From Arachis hypogaea (Eukaryota > Streptophyta > Magnoliopsida > Fabales > Fabaceae), in assembly GCF_003086295.3 (NCBI RefSeq), contig NC_092046.1, forward strand, positions 106,743,363 to 106,807,362: a stretch of DNA of 64,000 bases, in the 5' to 3' direction. Both the position numbers and the translations under genes were made by a program. Every line of letters starts with the position of its first letter. The first letter of the stretch is position 1. Under the pieces are notes generated by a model that saw only the letters and a program-made list of their open reading frames with translations, did not search any database and was not told where the DNA came from. Shown in pieces: positions 24,721 to 35,672 of this stretch.

Positions 24721-26192
24721 GATATTGACAGTGAATAGTTTGAATGTTGTAGACTTTAAACATTGTGTACTAAATTGTATAGTTTGAACACATATTTTCT
24801 ACAAATTGTATATTTTTGAATATTTAATCCAAACTTTTTATAAATTTTTTTTGCAAAAATAAATTTCTATAAAGCTGTCTATGCTGTGTTCAAATACTGT
24901 TAATTACAAGTTCAAAAAATCTAGGAAAACAAGATTAAATAAACAAATATGCAGAATTCCTTTTATAATACACCGAAAAATAACCGGAATACACCAGAAA
25001 TGCGTGCATACATATTTTCTCTAAAATTTAACCTGGAGTTATGAGCATTCAGAAATTTGAATTGTTACCCTCTTTAAGTATTGAATTGTATATGCATTGT
25101 ATATTTAAAACAAACAAATCCATTCAGATAATTCAAAACACTAATTTCTGAACAAAAACAGCAACATCTCAAAATATAAAAAAACAAAGAAAATATCAAT
25201 AAGCAGAGCATGCAGAATACACCCAAAAATGTTTATTGGTATCCGAAATAGTGTCACGCTACACCTAAAAAGCTATCCTATGCTACTGAATCTCTGAACT
25301 GATAATTCATAACATGTCCATAATATTGGCTGGAATTTGATTGCACCACTGAACCACCAAAAAAAGGTTCAACTATAAAAAATAAAATTACATATTAGCA
25401 AAACTATTAACAAAAATAAACTCAATTACCCTCTATTTAAAGAACATCACTTTTACCTCACTTAGAGCTTTTGTTTTTTTTTTTTTTGAAGCATTTGCAA
25501 TCTATTTTTCTGTCTTTGAACCTAGTCTATTTTTCGGATGTCCTCTTGTTCTCACGTGTGGTGGTTTTGAAGCTCGTTAATATCTTCGAAGGAAGCATCT
25601 TCGTGAGATAACGAACATTTCTCCTTGCTTTTGGCTTTGTATTGTTGCATCTCAACCATAGCATTATCGTAAGCGCGTTGCAGAATCGCAACCAGCTCCT
25701 CAGATTCTGATGCAAATTCGCATATATTTTGTGACCAAAATACCAAATTGTCAAATCTCTTGCTTCTTGGTCCAACAGAGGCTCGTCGTGACTGCTTTTG
25801 ATGTGTGTGCCTCGTCTTTACGTTCTTACTCCATAATTTCAATATATATCTCGGTGACACTTTATTTACTCGCTCAAAGCTTAATGCGTTTAGAGAGTGA
25901 TGGCACTATATCCCTCTTGACTCGAATAATAAGCATTGGCATTTAACTTCAACTGATACCCTGTGATATGTAATCGCAAAATTGTTGAATGTTGAGTTAA
26001 AAACTTGCTCTACAACTTCATATACCATATAGCCTAGAACAGAATGCATTGATCTTGTGATGCAATTCACCTTTCCTTTGAATTGTGCTTAAACTTCCCT
26101 GAACTTCTCGTGAGTATACACCTGTTGAAACTGGGCTTCTATTGAGGATTTTGTTGTATACAGTATCATGATATGAAAATTTGTAACATCCG

Positions 26193-26194
<2 letters not shown>

Positions 26195-26243
<49 letters not shown>
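26195..26243. repeat. (TC)n microsatellite in the FAR1-like frame
   Basis: About 24 TC units form GA repeats on the coding strand and read as an Arg-Glu run between SREQ and SDVTNF. The frame stays open on both sides. Confidence 0.95.
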
Positions 26244-26245
<2 letters not shown>

Positions 26246-26829
26246 TCTCTACTTCCTAGGCAATTATCGTACTGTTTGACAAGTTGGATAAGTGAGATGT
26301 TCCGCGTAATGAACTTGTTAAAAAAAGCATGCATGCTCTCGTTCTTTATGTGCTTCTCAACTGGAATCCATAAATGACAATTTTCGAAAAGCTTTGCAAA
26401 TATACCTAAACCAGAACTAGCATACACCAAAATACATGCAATTTACACCTCTGCTGCACAGGCAAAAACACATACTGAAATTAACATCACTTAATCCTAA
26501 TAAAAGACAAGATTACCTGAAAGCCACTTGTTGTCTCAAAGACCATACTTCATTAGAAAATCATTCCGATTCCTATCAAATAATTCTTTTGTAAGAGAAT
26601 TCCAAACAACATGACTCATCTCGTGTTCGATTTCTTTGTGTCGCTTGTAACCATTTAATTTACTTGGAATCTTTTTCATGATATGCCAAATACACCACTG
26701 GTGAATTGTTCTGGGCATACAAACCTCAATGGTCCTTTCATTGATGCACATTGATCGGTAAGAATATCTTTTAGAGTATTTTCTTCCACGTAATGAAGCC
26801 AACATTCAAATAACCATTTGAATAATTGA

Positions 26830-27745
26830 ATATCCTCGTTTTTCATTAAAGCACATCCCAGAAGTGTTGACTGACGGTGGTGATTTACCTCGATAAAAGA
26901 ACCAAAAACCAGATTATATCTGAATACCACGACACAGAAATAACATCGTTAATCCACCGAAATAGTATCTTTTTACATCGAAAATGGTACCAAATACACA
27001 TAAACCAGAACAACATATTACCTGTTTGTATTGTAAGTGGTATCAAATAAAATAACATCTCTAAAATACTCACAGGCAGCCCTGCTTCTTGCGTTGGCCC
27101 AAAAAGCAATCTTAATCGACTGATTAACCTCAAGTTCAAGCTCGAAGAAGAAATTTTGATTCTTCTCTTTCATTCTTAATAAGTATTTGCCAAATTCTTT
27201 TGCATCCTCTAGTTTAGAAATATTATGCACTTCTATCGTGATGTTATTTCTCACATCTTTTTCAATAAAAATTAACTCACGATGAATATCCTCGTTTTTC
27301 ATCAAAGCACATTTCAGAATTGTTGACTAACGGTGGTGATTTACCTTGATAAAAGAACCAAAAACCATATTATATCTAAATACCACAACACAAAAATAAC
27401 ATCGTTAATCCACCAAAATAGTATCTTTTTACATCAAAAATGGTACCAAATACATATAAACCAGAACAACATATTACCTATTTGTATTGTAAGTGGTATC
27501 AAATAAAATAACATCTCCAAAATACTCACAGGCAGCCCTGCTTCTTGCGTCGGTCCAAAAAGCAATCTTAATCGACTAATTAACCTCAAGTTCAAGCTCG
27601 AAGAAGAAATTCTGATTCTTCTCTTTCATTTTTAATAAGTATTTGCCATTTTTTTTTTGCATCCTCTAGTTTAGAAATATTCTGCACTACTCTCATGATG
27701 TAATTTCTCACATCTTTTTCAATAAAAATTAACTCACGATGACCC
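26830..27745. repeat. Tandem duplication, two units of about 457 bp
   Basis: The stretch starting ATCCTCGTTTTTCAT at about 26831 recurs at about 27288, and both units proceed in parallel through GGTGGTGATTTACC, GTATCTTTTTACATC and AACTCACGATGA. They differ by about 5-8%. The unit contains part of the transposase coding sequence and its intron, so the FAR1-like gene has a duplicated exon and intron piece. Confidence 0.85.
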
Positions 27746-28190
27746 CCTGCTGCTGTGACAAATGATTGGTATGTTTTGATTAGTCTGCTTCTGGCTTCCT
27801 CATTATTCTCTATTGTACGTCATACCGACATGCTTAGTTTTCTATGCTGTTTAATCATCTCTGCTTGATTTGCACAACAAGGATGTGAATGATGCAACAT
27901 AACCTTTGAAATCATCCAAACACCATTGTCCTTCAATATGTGTATATAAATTCTTGCAGGACAATTTAATCCAGTTGAGGGATTTGTCTTCTCAGTTGGA
28001 GATATTTTCGATTTCTATTTTCCCTCTTTACTACATATAATCAATTGGTTCTTAATTTCATTTTCTTTCTTGTTTGTGCTCTGAATTCTTATAGAAAAAC
28101 CTACAACTTTCGAATAATCTTTGTAGAATTTTACAGCATCTTCAAGCACGTTAAAAGTCATTCCAACCTTTGGAATAAACTACTCATCAA

Positions 28191-29400
28191 CATCGCACAG
28201 ACTACAAAAAATACCAAAAAATAGTCCACAATACACCATATTAAAAGTTAGCATACACAGAAGCTTATCATAAAATATAATAAAAGTCAGATTCAGAAGT
28301 CCTCCTCAAACAAAACCTAAATGATTCAACTATAGAATCATAAACTACCCACAAACTACATTATCTAGATTCAAACCACACCTCACTACTTGATTCGATT
28401 CAAAACAATAATGCAATAACCCTCGTTCAATTGAAAAGTATAAAGTTGTAAATAGTTCTGATATACACCAAAATTGTATTGATATACACCGAAACTAGAA
28501 ATACAACAGATTTATCATAACTCCTACATTACATTCAACTCAACCCATCAATGATGAACAATAATTTTCACAAACAAAAACAACATTATTCACCTACAGA
28601 ATCATAAATTACTAACGGAAATATTAACTAGAATCAATCCACACCTCAGCCGTTTCATTAACAATAACCCACTTTGATCTGGTTGAATAGACAATCTGAA
28701 ATTAAAGCATTCATTATCTCCGACAACGAGAAATTACGATTTCAAAAATTAATTTCAGAGCTTGATTTTAAAAACATAGAGAGTGAACAAAAACATGAAA
28801 AAAGAAGAAAGAGAACGCAGAGAACGAAGGAAGAAAAATGCAGAGATGGAAGATCGAAAATGCTGAAAATAGAATCGTGAAAAAGGAAGAAGGAGAATGC
28901 AGAGAACCAATAAAGAAAAACGCAGAGATAGAAGATCGAAAACGGTGAAAAAATTCGAAAAAGGAAAGGAAATTCATTCGAAAAAGGCAGTTATATATTC
29001 GCGTGTTGATTGAAAAATTGGTTAAATTAGTTGGCTCGTGAGGTGAATTAAGTTTAAAAGACTTGTAAGAATTTGTATAAAAAAATTACTTGTATATAGA
29101 GAATAATTAAAAACTAAAATAATACTTTATCTTTAATATAATATTGTGAGTAGAGTTTTATCGGTGTAATCCAAGTTATATGTTACTTAAAGGAGTTTCA
29201 AATTTAAAAATTCAAACATTATATAAATTACAAAGATTGATTTTTAAGTAATCAAAGAATTTTGCTGACTAATATACTTTAGCAAGTGTTTTATAATTTT
29301 ATGTATTTTATTTTTGTTTTGTAAGACATTTTTAAACTGCTAAGTATTGTTATTTAATTTTTAATTTAATTATTATTGATTTACGTTCAATTGATATTTT
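28191..29400. other. AT-rich flank of the FAR1-like gene
   Basis: No gene is visible. ATACACC-type motifs occur at about 28231, 28463 and 28484. A purine-rich stretch at 28797-28960 is an imperfect tandem repeat of about 82 bp (two units starting GAAAAA-GAAG). An open frame at 28674-28880 lies partly in this repeat and has no domain. The rest to the GATTT target duplication at 29401 is plain AT-rich sequence. Confidence 0.6.
28797..28960. repeat. Imperfect 82-bp tandem repeat, purine-rich
   Basis: Two units begin at about 28797 and 28879 and share GCAGAGAAC, GCAGAGAT and GAAGATCGAAAA in the same order. The repeat sits upstream of the FAR1-like reading frame on its strand. Confidence 0.7.
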
Positions 29401-29405
29401 GATTT

Positions 29406-29773
29406 TGTTACGGATCCGGCCCACGGATCCCGGACCCGAGATCGAACTCGGGTCCGCCCCACCTCACTCTTCTAGAAGGCCCAAAACCGGCCCTCTAGAA
29501 CACCCAACTGACTTTCGAATTCGAACGTCTTCCTTATCTTAGCCAAACAAGATAAGATAAGATAGCCACCATCACCTATAAATAGAGGACCCAAGTCTCT
29601 CCAAGTATTCATTCATTCCTCACACCTTATACCTCTTAGATCCATTCTGACTTGAGCGTCGGAGTGTCTTTGCAGGTACCTCCCCCCATTGTTCTAGTCA
29701 AATAATCATGCATCCGCCTCGACCCGTAAGTTCCCGATCCATCTCTCAACCCGTACCGGAGGCATCCAGTACA
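29406..29773 (+). repeat. 5' LTR of the Tat element
   Basis: It is 368 bp, TG...CA. A TATAAATAGAGG box at about 29576-29587 is a plausible promoter, with a downstream start expected near 29610. GATAAGATAAGATAG repeats lie about 25 bp upstream of it. Confidence 0.9.
29576..29587 (+). promoter_or_regulatory. Putative TATA box of the Tat LTR
   Basis: TATAAATAGAGG is a textbook plant TATA context. The same box is present in the 3' LTR at about 38405-38416. Confidence 0.7.
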
Positions 29774-29790
29774 TTGGCGCCGTCTGTGGG
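29774..29790 (+). other. Primer binding site, TGGCGCC type
   Basis: TTGGCGCCGTCTGTGGG directly follows the LTR end. TGGCGCC-type sites are common in the Tat/Athila group; I cannot assign the tRNA with certainty. Confidence 0.8.
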
Positions 29791-29814
29791 AAAAACTATG
29801 CCGGTTGAGTCGGA

Positions 29815-31450
29815 ATGGCGAACGAATTTGAGGAACATTCCATCAGCCATCAAGACGACTCCAGAACGCAGAACCCTACCCCTGAACACCAAGAAGTCAT
29901 ACTCCACAGAAGGATTGCAAGCGCCATCCATAACAAAGAAGACGCTACTATCATCACAAAAACCCGGCATCCCGAGAACCTGGAAGAAAAGTCAGCCCAA
30001 ATAATCCAGGAGCTCTGCCTCTGAGTACAAGAACTCGAAGGCCGGATTGCCACGAAAGAAAAGCATATCACCAAACGAAAGTCACGCGACTTCTAGATCC
30101 AGATCCCGCCATGGCAGATCGCCAGAACGGCGACACGCCAAGAGGCATGATAGAAGCACCTCATGCGGTCAAAGACGCGACAGATAACCAGAATGGCGAC
30201 ACAACAAAAGATACGACCGTAGTATCTCCCGCGACCCCGCTCACGCGGAAGATGACCGACGACACCGAGAAACCAAGCGCACGTGGAACGACCACATGAT
30301 AATGGGAGCTACCCCCTTCACAGAAAGGATCTTAAAAGCAAAACTCCCCAAAGGTTTCGATAAACCCACGGATATGAAGTATGACGGAACCAAGGATCCC
30401 CAGGAACATCTAACGGCCTTCGAGGCCAGAATGAACCTAGAAGGAGCAGCCGACGCAGTCCGATGCAGAGCTTTCCCGGTAACCCTAGCGGGGCCAGCAA
30501 TCAAATGGTTCAACGCCCTCCCAAACGGATCTATAGCTAGCTTCCACGACATCTCGCGAAAGTTCATGGCCCAATTCACAACTCGAATCACTAAAGCCAA
30601 ACACCCCATCAGTCTACTAGGGGTCACACAGAAACAAGACGAATCCACAAGGAAATACCTCGACCGCTTCAATGATGAATGCCTAACGGTCGACGGACTC
30701 ATGGATTCCGTCCCAAGCCTCTGTCTAACCAACGGGCTCATGAACGAAGATTTTCGCAAACACCTTACCACCAAACCAGTATGGACCATGCACGAGATCC
30801 AGAACGTCGCCAGAGATTACATCAATAACGAGGAAGTCAGCCAGGTCGTCGCCGCCAATAAACGGCAACACGGCAACGCCCAACATGGCAACTCGGCCTC
30901 CCGGCATAACCCACCACCCAGAGAAAATCAGAGGGACCACCCAAAGCCGACAAATGCAAACCGACCACCCAGAATCGGCAAGTTCTTTAATTACACACCC
31001 CTAACAGCTCCAATCACCGAGATATACCACCAAATAGCGGACCGAGGTATCATCCCAAAGGCCCAGCAACTCAAAGAAAGAACGGGCGGCAGCAAAACCT
31101 TTTATTGCGACTACCACCGAGGTTACAGGCACAGGACACAAGACTGCTTTGACCTCAAGGACACCCTCGAACAAGCCATAAGGGACGGCAAACTCCCAGA
31201 ATTCACCAAAATCATTTGAGAACCAAAGCGTGCGGAAAAAGACAGGTCGCCAGAAAGAGAAGGGCGCAACCCAAGAACGCAAAAACAACCCCCCAGAGAA
31301 AGTCCAGAACACGACCTAACCATAATAGTAAACGTTATCACAGGCAAGGACGTGTCAAGAAAATCGAAAACAACACTGAAAAAGGACCTCAAAGTCCTGG
31401 TCGTCAGAGACCAAGCTCCAACCACCACCACCGGCAAAACGATAACTTTC
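29815..31450 (+). pseudogene. Tat-lineage gag, broken
   Basis: A start at 29815 (MANEFEEHSIS) opens a frame that stops at 30022 and then shifts. The main gag body, 30296-31219, has the expected features: a capsid-like segment (PKGFDKPTDMKYDGTKDP, then FPVTLAGPAIKWFNALP), a basic Asn/Pro-rich region, and YCDYHRGYRHRTQDC near its end in place of a classical zinc knuckle. The stop at 31217-31219 looks like CGA to TGA, since gag-like sequence reads on in frame to about 31450 before a shift into the protease frame. It forms the particle core in intact relatives. Confidence 0.8.
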
Positions 31451-34400
31451 CTACCGAGGACTGCCAACACGGTACCTCGGCTGAAGATGCACCTTTCGTC
31501 ATCTCGGCAAGAATCGGAACGGGACTAGTCCGGAGAATACTGGTGGACACCGGCGCAGACTCCAACATCCTCTTCCGAGGAGCCTTCGACAAGCTCGGGC
31601 TCCGCAACGAAAATCTCCAAACGCACCGCAATAGCGTCACGGGACTCGGGGACAACTTTCTCAAACCAGAAGGTTCCATCACCCTCCCCCTCACCATAGG
31701 AACAGGTAACCAAAGAATGAAAATTCTATCTGAATTCGTGGTCCTAAAAGACTCCACCACTTACAACATCATCCTCGGGAGAAAAACAATCAATGACCTC
31801 TCGGCCATCATCTTTACCAAATACCTCCTTATGAAATTCATAACGGAAGACGGCTCCATCGGGACTATCCACGGAGACCGGGAAGTCGCAGCAGAATGCG
31901 ACAACACCAGCCTGGCTTTACAGAAAAAGTCTCGTGACGCAGCTGGCATATTCCTAGCCGACCTGGATGCCCGACAAGATGGCCAACCTAGGCCAGAACC
32001 GGAAGGCGACATGGAAAAACTACAAGTAGGGCAAACCAAAGACGAATACACCTTCATCAACAGGAACCTCCCATACAACCTCAAAGAAGACCTTTCCCAA
32101 TTTTTGAAACAAAACAAAGACTTATTCGCTTTCACGCCAGCCGACATGCCTGGGATAGACCTCGACCTCATGTCCCACCGGCTAGCCGTAGACCCCAAAG
32201 CCAAACCCGTGGCACAAAGGAGACGAAAAATGTCGTCAGACCAAGCGGCCGAGGTCAAATGACAAGTACAAGCCCTACTCGAGGCAAACTTCATCCGAGA
32301 ACTGCCCTACACGACGTGGTTAGCAAACATCGTACTGGTAAAAAAGTCCAACGGGAAGTGGCGAATGTGCATCAACTACACGGACCTCAACAAATCCTGT
32401 CCAAAAGACGCCTTTCCCCTGCCAAACATCGACGGACTGGTAGACGCTGCATCCGGACATCGGTACCTCAGCTTCATTGACGCATACTCCGGCTATAATC
32501 AAATACCCATGCATCGACCTGACGAGGAAAAAATAGCATTCATCACCCCCGATGGAACGTACTGCTACACAGTCATGCCCTTCGGCTTGAAGAACGCCGG
32601 AGCCACCTACCAACGGCTCGTTAACAAAATAGAACGCCGGAGCCACCTACCAACGGCTCGTTAACAAAATATTCCAGAACCTATCCGGAACCAAACTAGA
32701 AGTCTACATAGACGACATGCTCGCCAAGACCGACTGCGGCGAACAACTCATCAGCGACTCAACCCGACGAAAATGCGCCTTCGGAATGGAGGCAGGGAAG
32801 TTCCTCGGCTTTATGATCACACACCGCGGAGTTGAAGCCAACCAAGAGAAATGTCACACCGTCCTTGAGATGACAAGCCCAAAAACATAAACGACATCCA
32901 AAAGCTCACCGGCCGACTAACAGTGGTATTCCGCTTTCTCGGAGCATCGGCTCAAAAGGCAATCCCCTTCTTCAGACTGATGAAAAAAGGAGCCCCCTTC
33001 AAATGGGAAGCAGAATGCGAAGAAGCATTCCAACATTTCAAGAAAGCCCTAGCGGAACCACCAGACCTCGCCAAACCCCAAACAGGGGAGACTCTCTACT
33101 TATACCTCTCCATAACGGAAGAAGCACTCGCGGCGGCACTCATCCACGAAAACGAGAAGAAAGAACAAAAACCCATATACTTCATAAGCAAAGTCCTACA
33201 AGACACGGAAACTCGCTACTCGCGCCTGGAAAAGCTAGCCTTCGCCCTCCTCACGGCCTCCCGACGTCTGCGGCAATATTTTCAGGCCCACCCCGTGACA
33301 GTTCGAACCGACCAAGCAGTTAAACAGGTACTACAAAAACCTGATCTAGCGGGCAGAATGCTAGCCTGGTCCATCGAACTGTCCCAGTTCGATATCAAGT
33401 TCGAACCCCGATACACAATCAAAGCACAGGCCATGGCCGACTTCATCGTCGAGATGACGCTGGGAAACTCCACCCCCGAACCATGGAAACTACACGTTGA
33501 CGGCTCATCGAACGTCACTTCCGGAGGTGCCGGAGTCATTCTCGAAAGTCAAAACGGAGTCGTGATCGAACAGTCAGTACGATACGAATTCCCAATCTCA
33601 AATAACCAAGCAGAATATGAGGCCCTCCTGGCAGGCTTAGCCCTAGCCAAGGAAGTCGGAGCAAAGGTCCTGGAAATAAATACGGATTCGCAAGTAGTCA
33701 GTTCCCAAATTAACGGAGACTACCAAACACGAGATCCTCGGCTACAACAATACCTTGCCGAGGTTAACAAACTAAAGGAAGAATTCAATCACGTAACCAT
33801 ACGGCACGTCCCCAGGGAATGTAATGCCAGGGCTGACCTTCTCTCTAAACTAGCCAGCACTAAACCAGGACACGGCAACAAATCGCTAATACAGGAAGTC
33901 GTCAAATCACCGTCCATATCCACGACGGCTAACGCCTATCTGACACTCTCCCACCGAGGATCATGGACCTACCCCATCCTACAATATCTCCTCAAAGGAA
34001 CATTGCCTGAAGACCCCAAAGAGGAAAAACGGACAAAAAGGGAAGCCGCCAACTACACAGTTGTCGAAGGACAACTATACAAACGCAGATTCTCGCAACC
34101 CCTGCTCAAATGCGTCGAACCCGGGGACACAGAGTACATACTCCGCGAAATCCATGAAGGTTGTTGCGGCCACCATGTCGGAGGTAAAACCCTTGCCCAA
34201 AAAGTCATCCGGGCCGGCTACTTCTGGCCCACGGTCATCCGGGACTCCGTGCAGCTAGTAAAGAATTGCGACAAATGCCAAAGGCACGCCAATATCCACC
34301 AAGCCGCCCCACACCAGCTCAGCATCATATTGGCAGAGCGGCCATTCGGTACCTGGGGGATCGACCTTGTCAGACCTTTTCCCACGGCACCCGGCCAACT

Positions 34401-35182
34401 CCGATACCTCATCGTCGCCATAGACTACTACACTAAATGGATCGAGGCCGAGCCCCTGGCCTCTATCACGGCAACCCAATGTCGAAAATTCCTCTGGTGA
34501 CAAATCATCACCCGATTCGGGATCCCTGAGATCGTCATCTCGGACAACGGAACCCAATTCGCTGACAAAAACTTCAGAGAATTCCTAAAAGGACTACGCA
34601 TATCCCACCGTTTTAGCTCGGTAGAACACCCCAAACAAATGGACAGGTGGAATCTGCAAACAAAATAATCATCAAAGGACTCAAAAAACGGCTCAACAAA
34701 GCCAAAGGACTATGGGCAGACGAACTCGGATCGGTCTTATGGTCGTACCGAACGACCCCCCAGACTGCCACCGGGGAAACCCCCTTCCGATTAACATACG
34801 GCACGGAGGCTGTTATCCCAGTGGAAATAGGAGACCCCAGCCCACGAAGAACGATCAGGGGTAACGACGAAGAAGCAGAACGAGACCTCACTGACGAAGT
34901 AAGAAGCATAGCCTATCTCAGAAAGCTGGCCCTAAAATAGAGAATCAGCCTAAGATACAACAACGAAGTCATCCGACGAGAATTCGCAACTAACGACCTC
35001 GTCCTATGATGAAATGACATCGGTCCCCCAACCCCCGGAGAGAGGAAAGTCACCCCCAACTGGGAAGGACCATACAGAATCAAGGCTGCAATCGGAAAGG
35101 GAGCATACAAGCTCGAATGGCTTAACAGCGACGAAGTCCCGAGGACATGGAACGCCACCAACTTACGACGATACTATACTTA
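31450..35182 (+). pseudogene. Tat-lineage pol: protease, RT, two RNase H domains, integrase; broken
   Basis: Protease ILVDTGADSNILF is at about 31537-31575. RT spans about 32120-32880 with FIDAYSGYNQI and YIDDML (about 32706-32723). RNase H runs about 33085-33460. The second RNase H runs about 33480-33860 with HVDGSS, NTDSQ and CNARAD. Integrase has the HHCC finger (about 34150-34280), a GIDLV core Asp and SDNGTQF (about 34537). Coding ends at 35182. Damage: stops at 32260, 34498, 34938, 35007 and 35010; a 40-bp tandem duplication at 32591-32670; a loss in the RT after about 32750; a frameshift near 34635. It cannot be translated as one protein. Confidence 0.88.
32591..32670 (+). repeat. 40-bp tandem duplication in RT
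   Basis: The unit starting AGAACGCCGGAGCC at 32591 is repeated exactly from 32631. Forty is not a multiple of three, so the RT frame is lost here. Confidence 0.95.
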
Positions 35183-35672
35183 GACCGACCTCCCTAGGTC
35201 ACCCCTTTTTTATTTTATGTCTTTTCTTTACTTATCTTCCCCTTTTACAATTTTAAAATTTCGCTTAAGTGTCAGTCTCGGGTACTCTTTCCCGCCATAG
35301 ACGGAGGGTTTTAACGAGGCCCAACCATCAATAAAATTCCATTAAGCTATTTTTATCTTCTTTTTCCTTTTTAAGTGTCCCAAATACGGAACAAAAACAC
35401 GGCCACGACTGGGGAACCGATCACCCCCCATGCCCAAAATACGGATATCCACGAAAAACCGACCTCAAGACGGTTCGCTCATCCCAAACAAAGGGAACAA
35501 ATAAACAAAAAATAGAACAGCTTAAAACGGAATATAAAAAGAGGCCCGAACGGCCCAAAAGCCATTAAACGAAGTCCAAAACTACGAATTCACGGTTACA
35601 CGGCCCACGACCAACCAAATATCCAAAACAAAGACTAAGTTCAAAGCAAATTCAAAATTACAAGATATAAAA
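35183..35672 (+). other. Spacer between pol and the antisense gene
   Basis: No coding potential is recognised. There is a T-rich stretch at 35200-35380, just after the integrase stop, then sequence leading to the antisense stop codon. Confidence 0.6.

Larger units (their letters stand above)
25527..28190 (-). pseudogene. FAR1/FRS-type (Mutator-derived) transposase-like gene, broken
   Basis: Read from right to left there is a FAR1 DNA-binding region (about 28190-27950: EDAVKFYKDYSKVVGF, then CSKEGK; continued by LNCPARI and VMLHHSHP at about 27975-27880); a duplicated linker region; a DTTYNTNR segment; an intron (about 26920-27021, GT-AG); the MULE transposase core (YNLVFGSFIEVNHH, LTDQ) at 26930-26540; a segment ending QYDNCLGSREQ at 26089-26430 with a GA-repeat insertion; a SWIM zinc finger (CQC...CHH) near 25930; and a carboxy end at 25552-25860. 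Known members bind DNA as transposases or as phytochrome-A pathway regulators. In-frame stops occur in the DNA-binding region, the linker and the SWIM finger. It converges on the Ulp1-like remnant. Confidence 0.75.
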
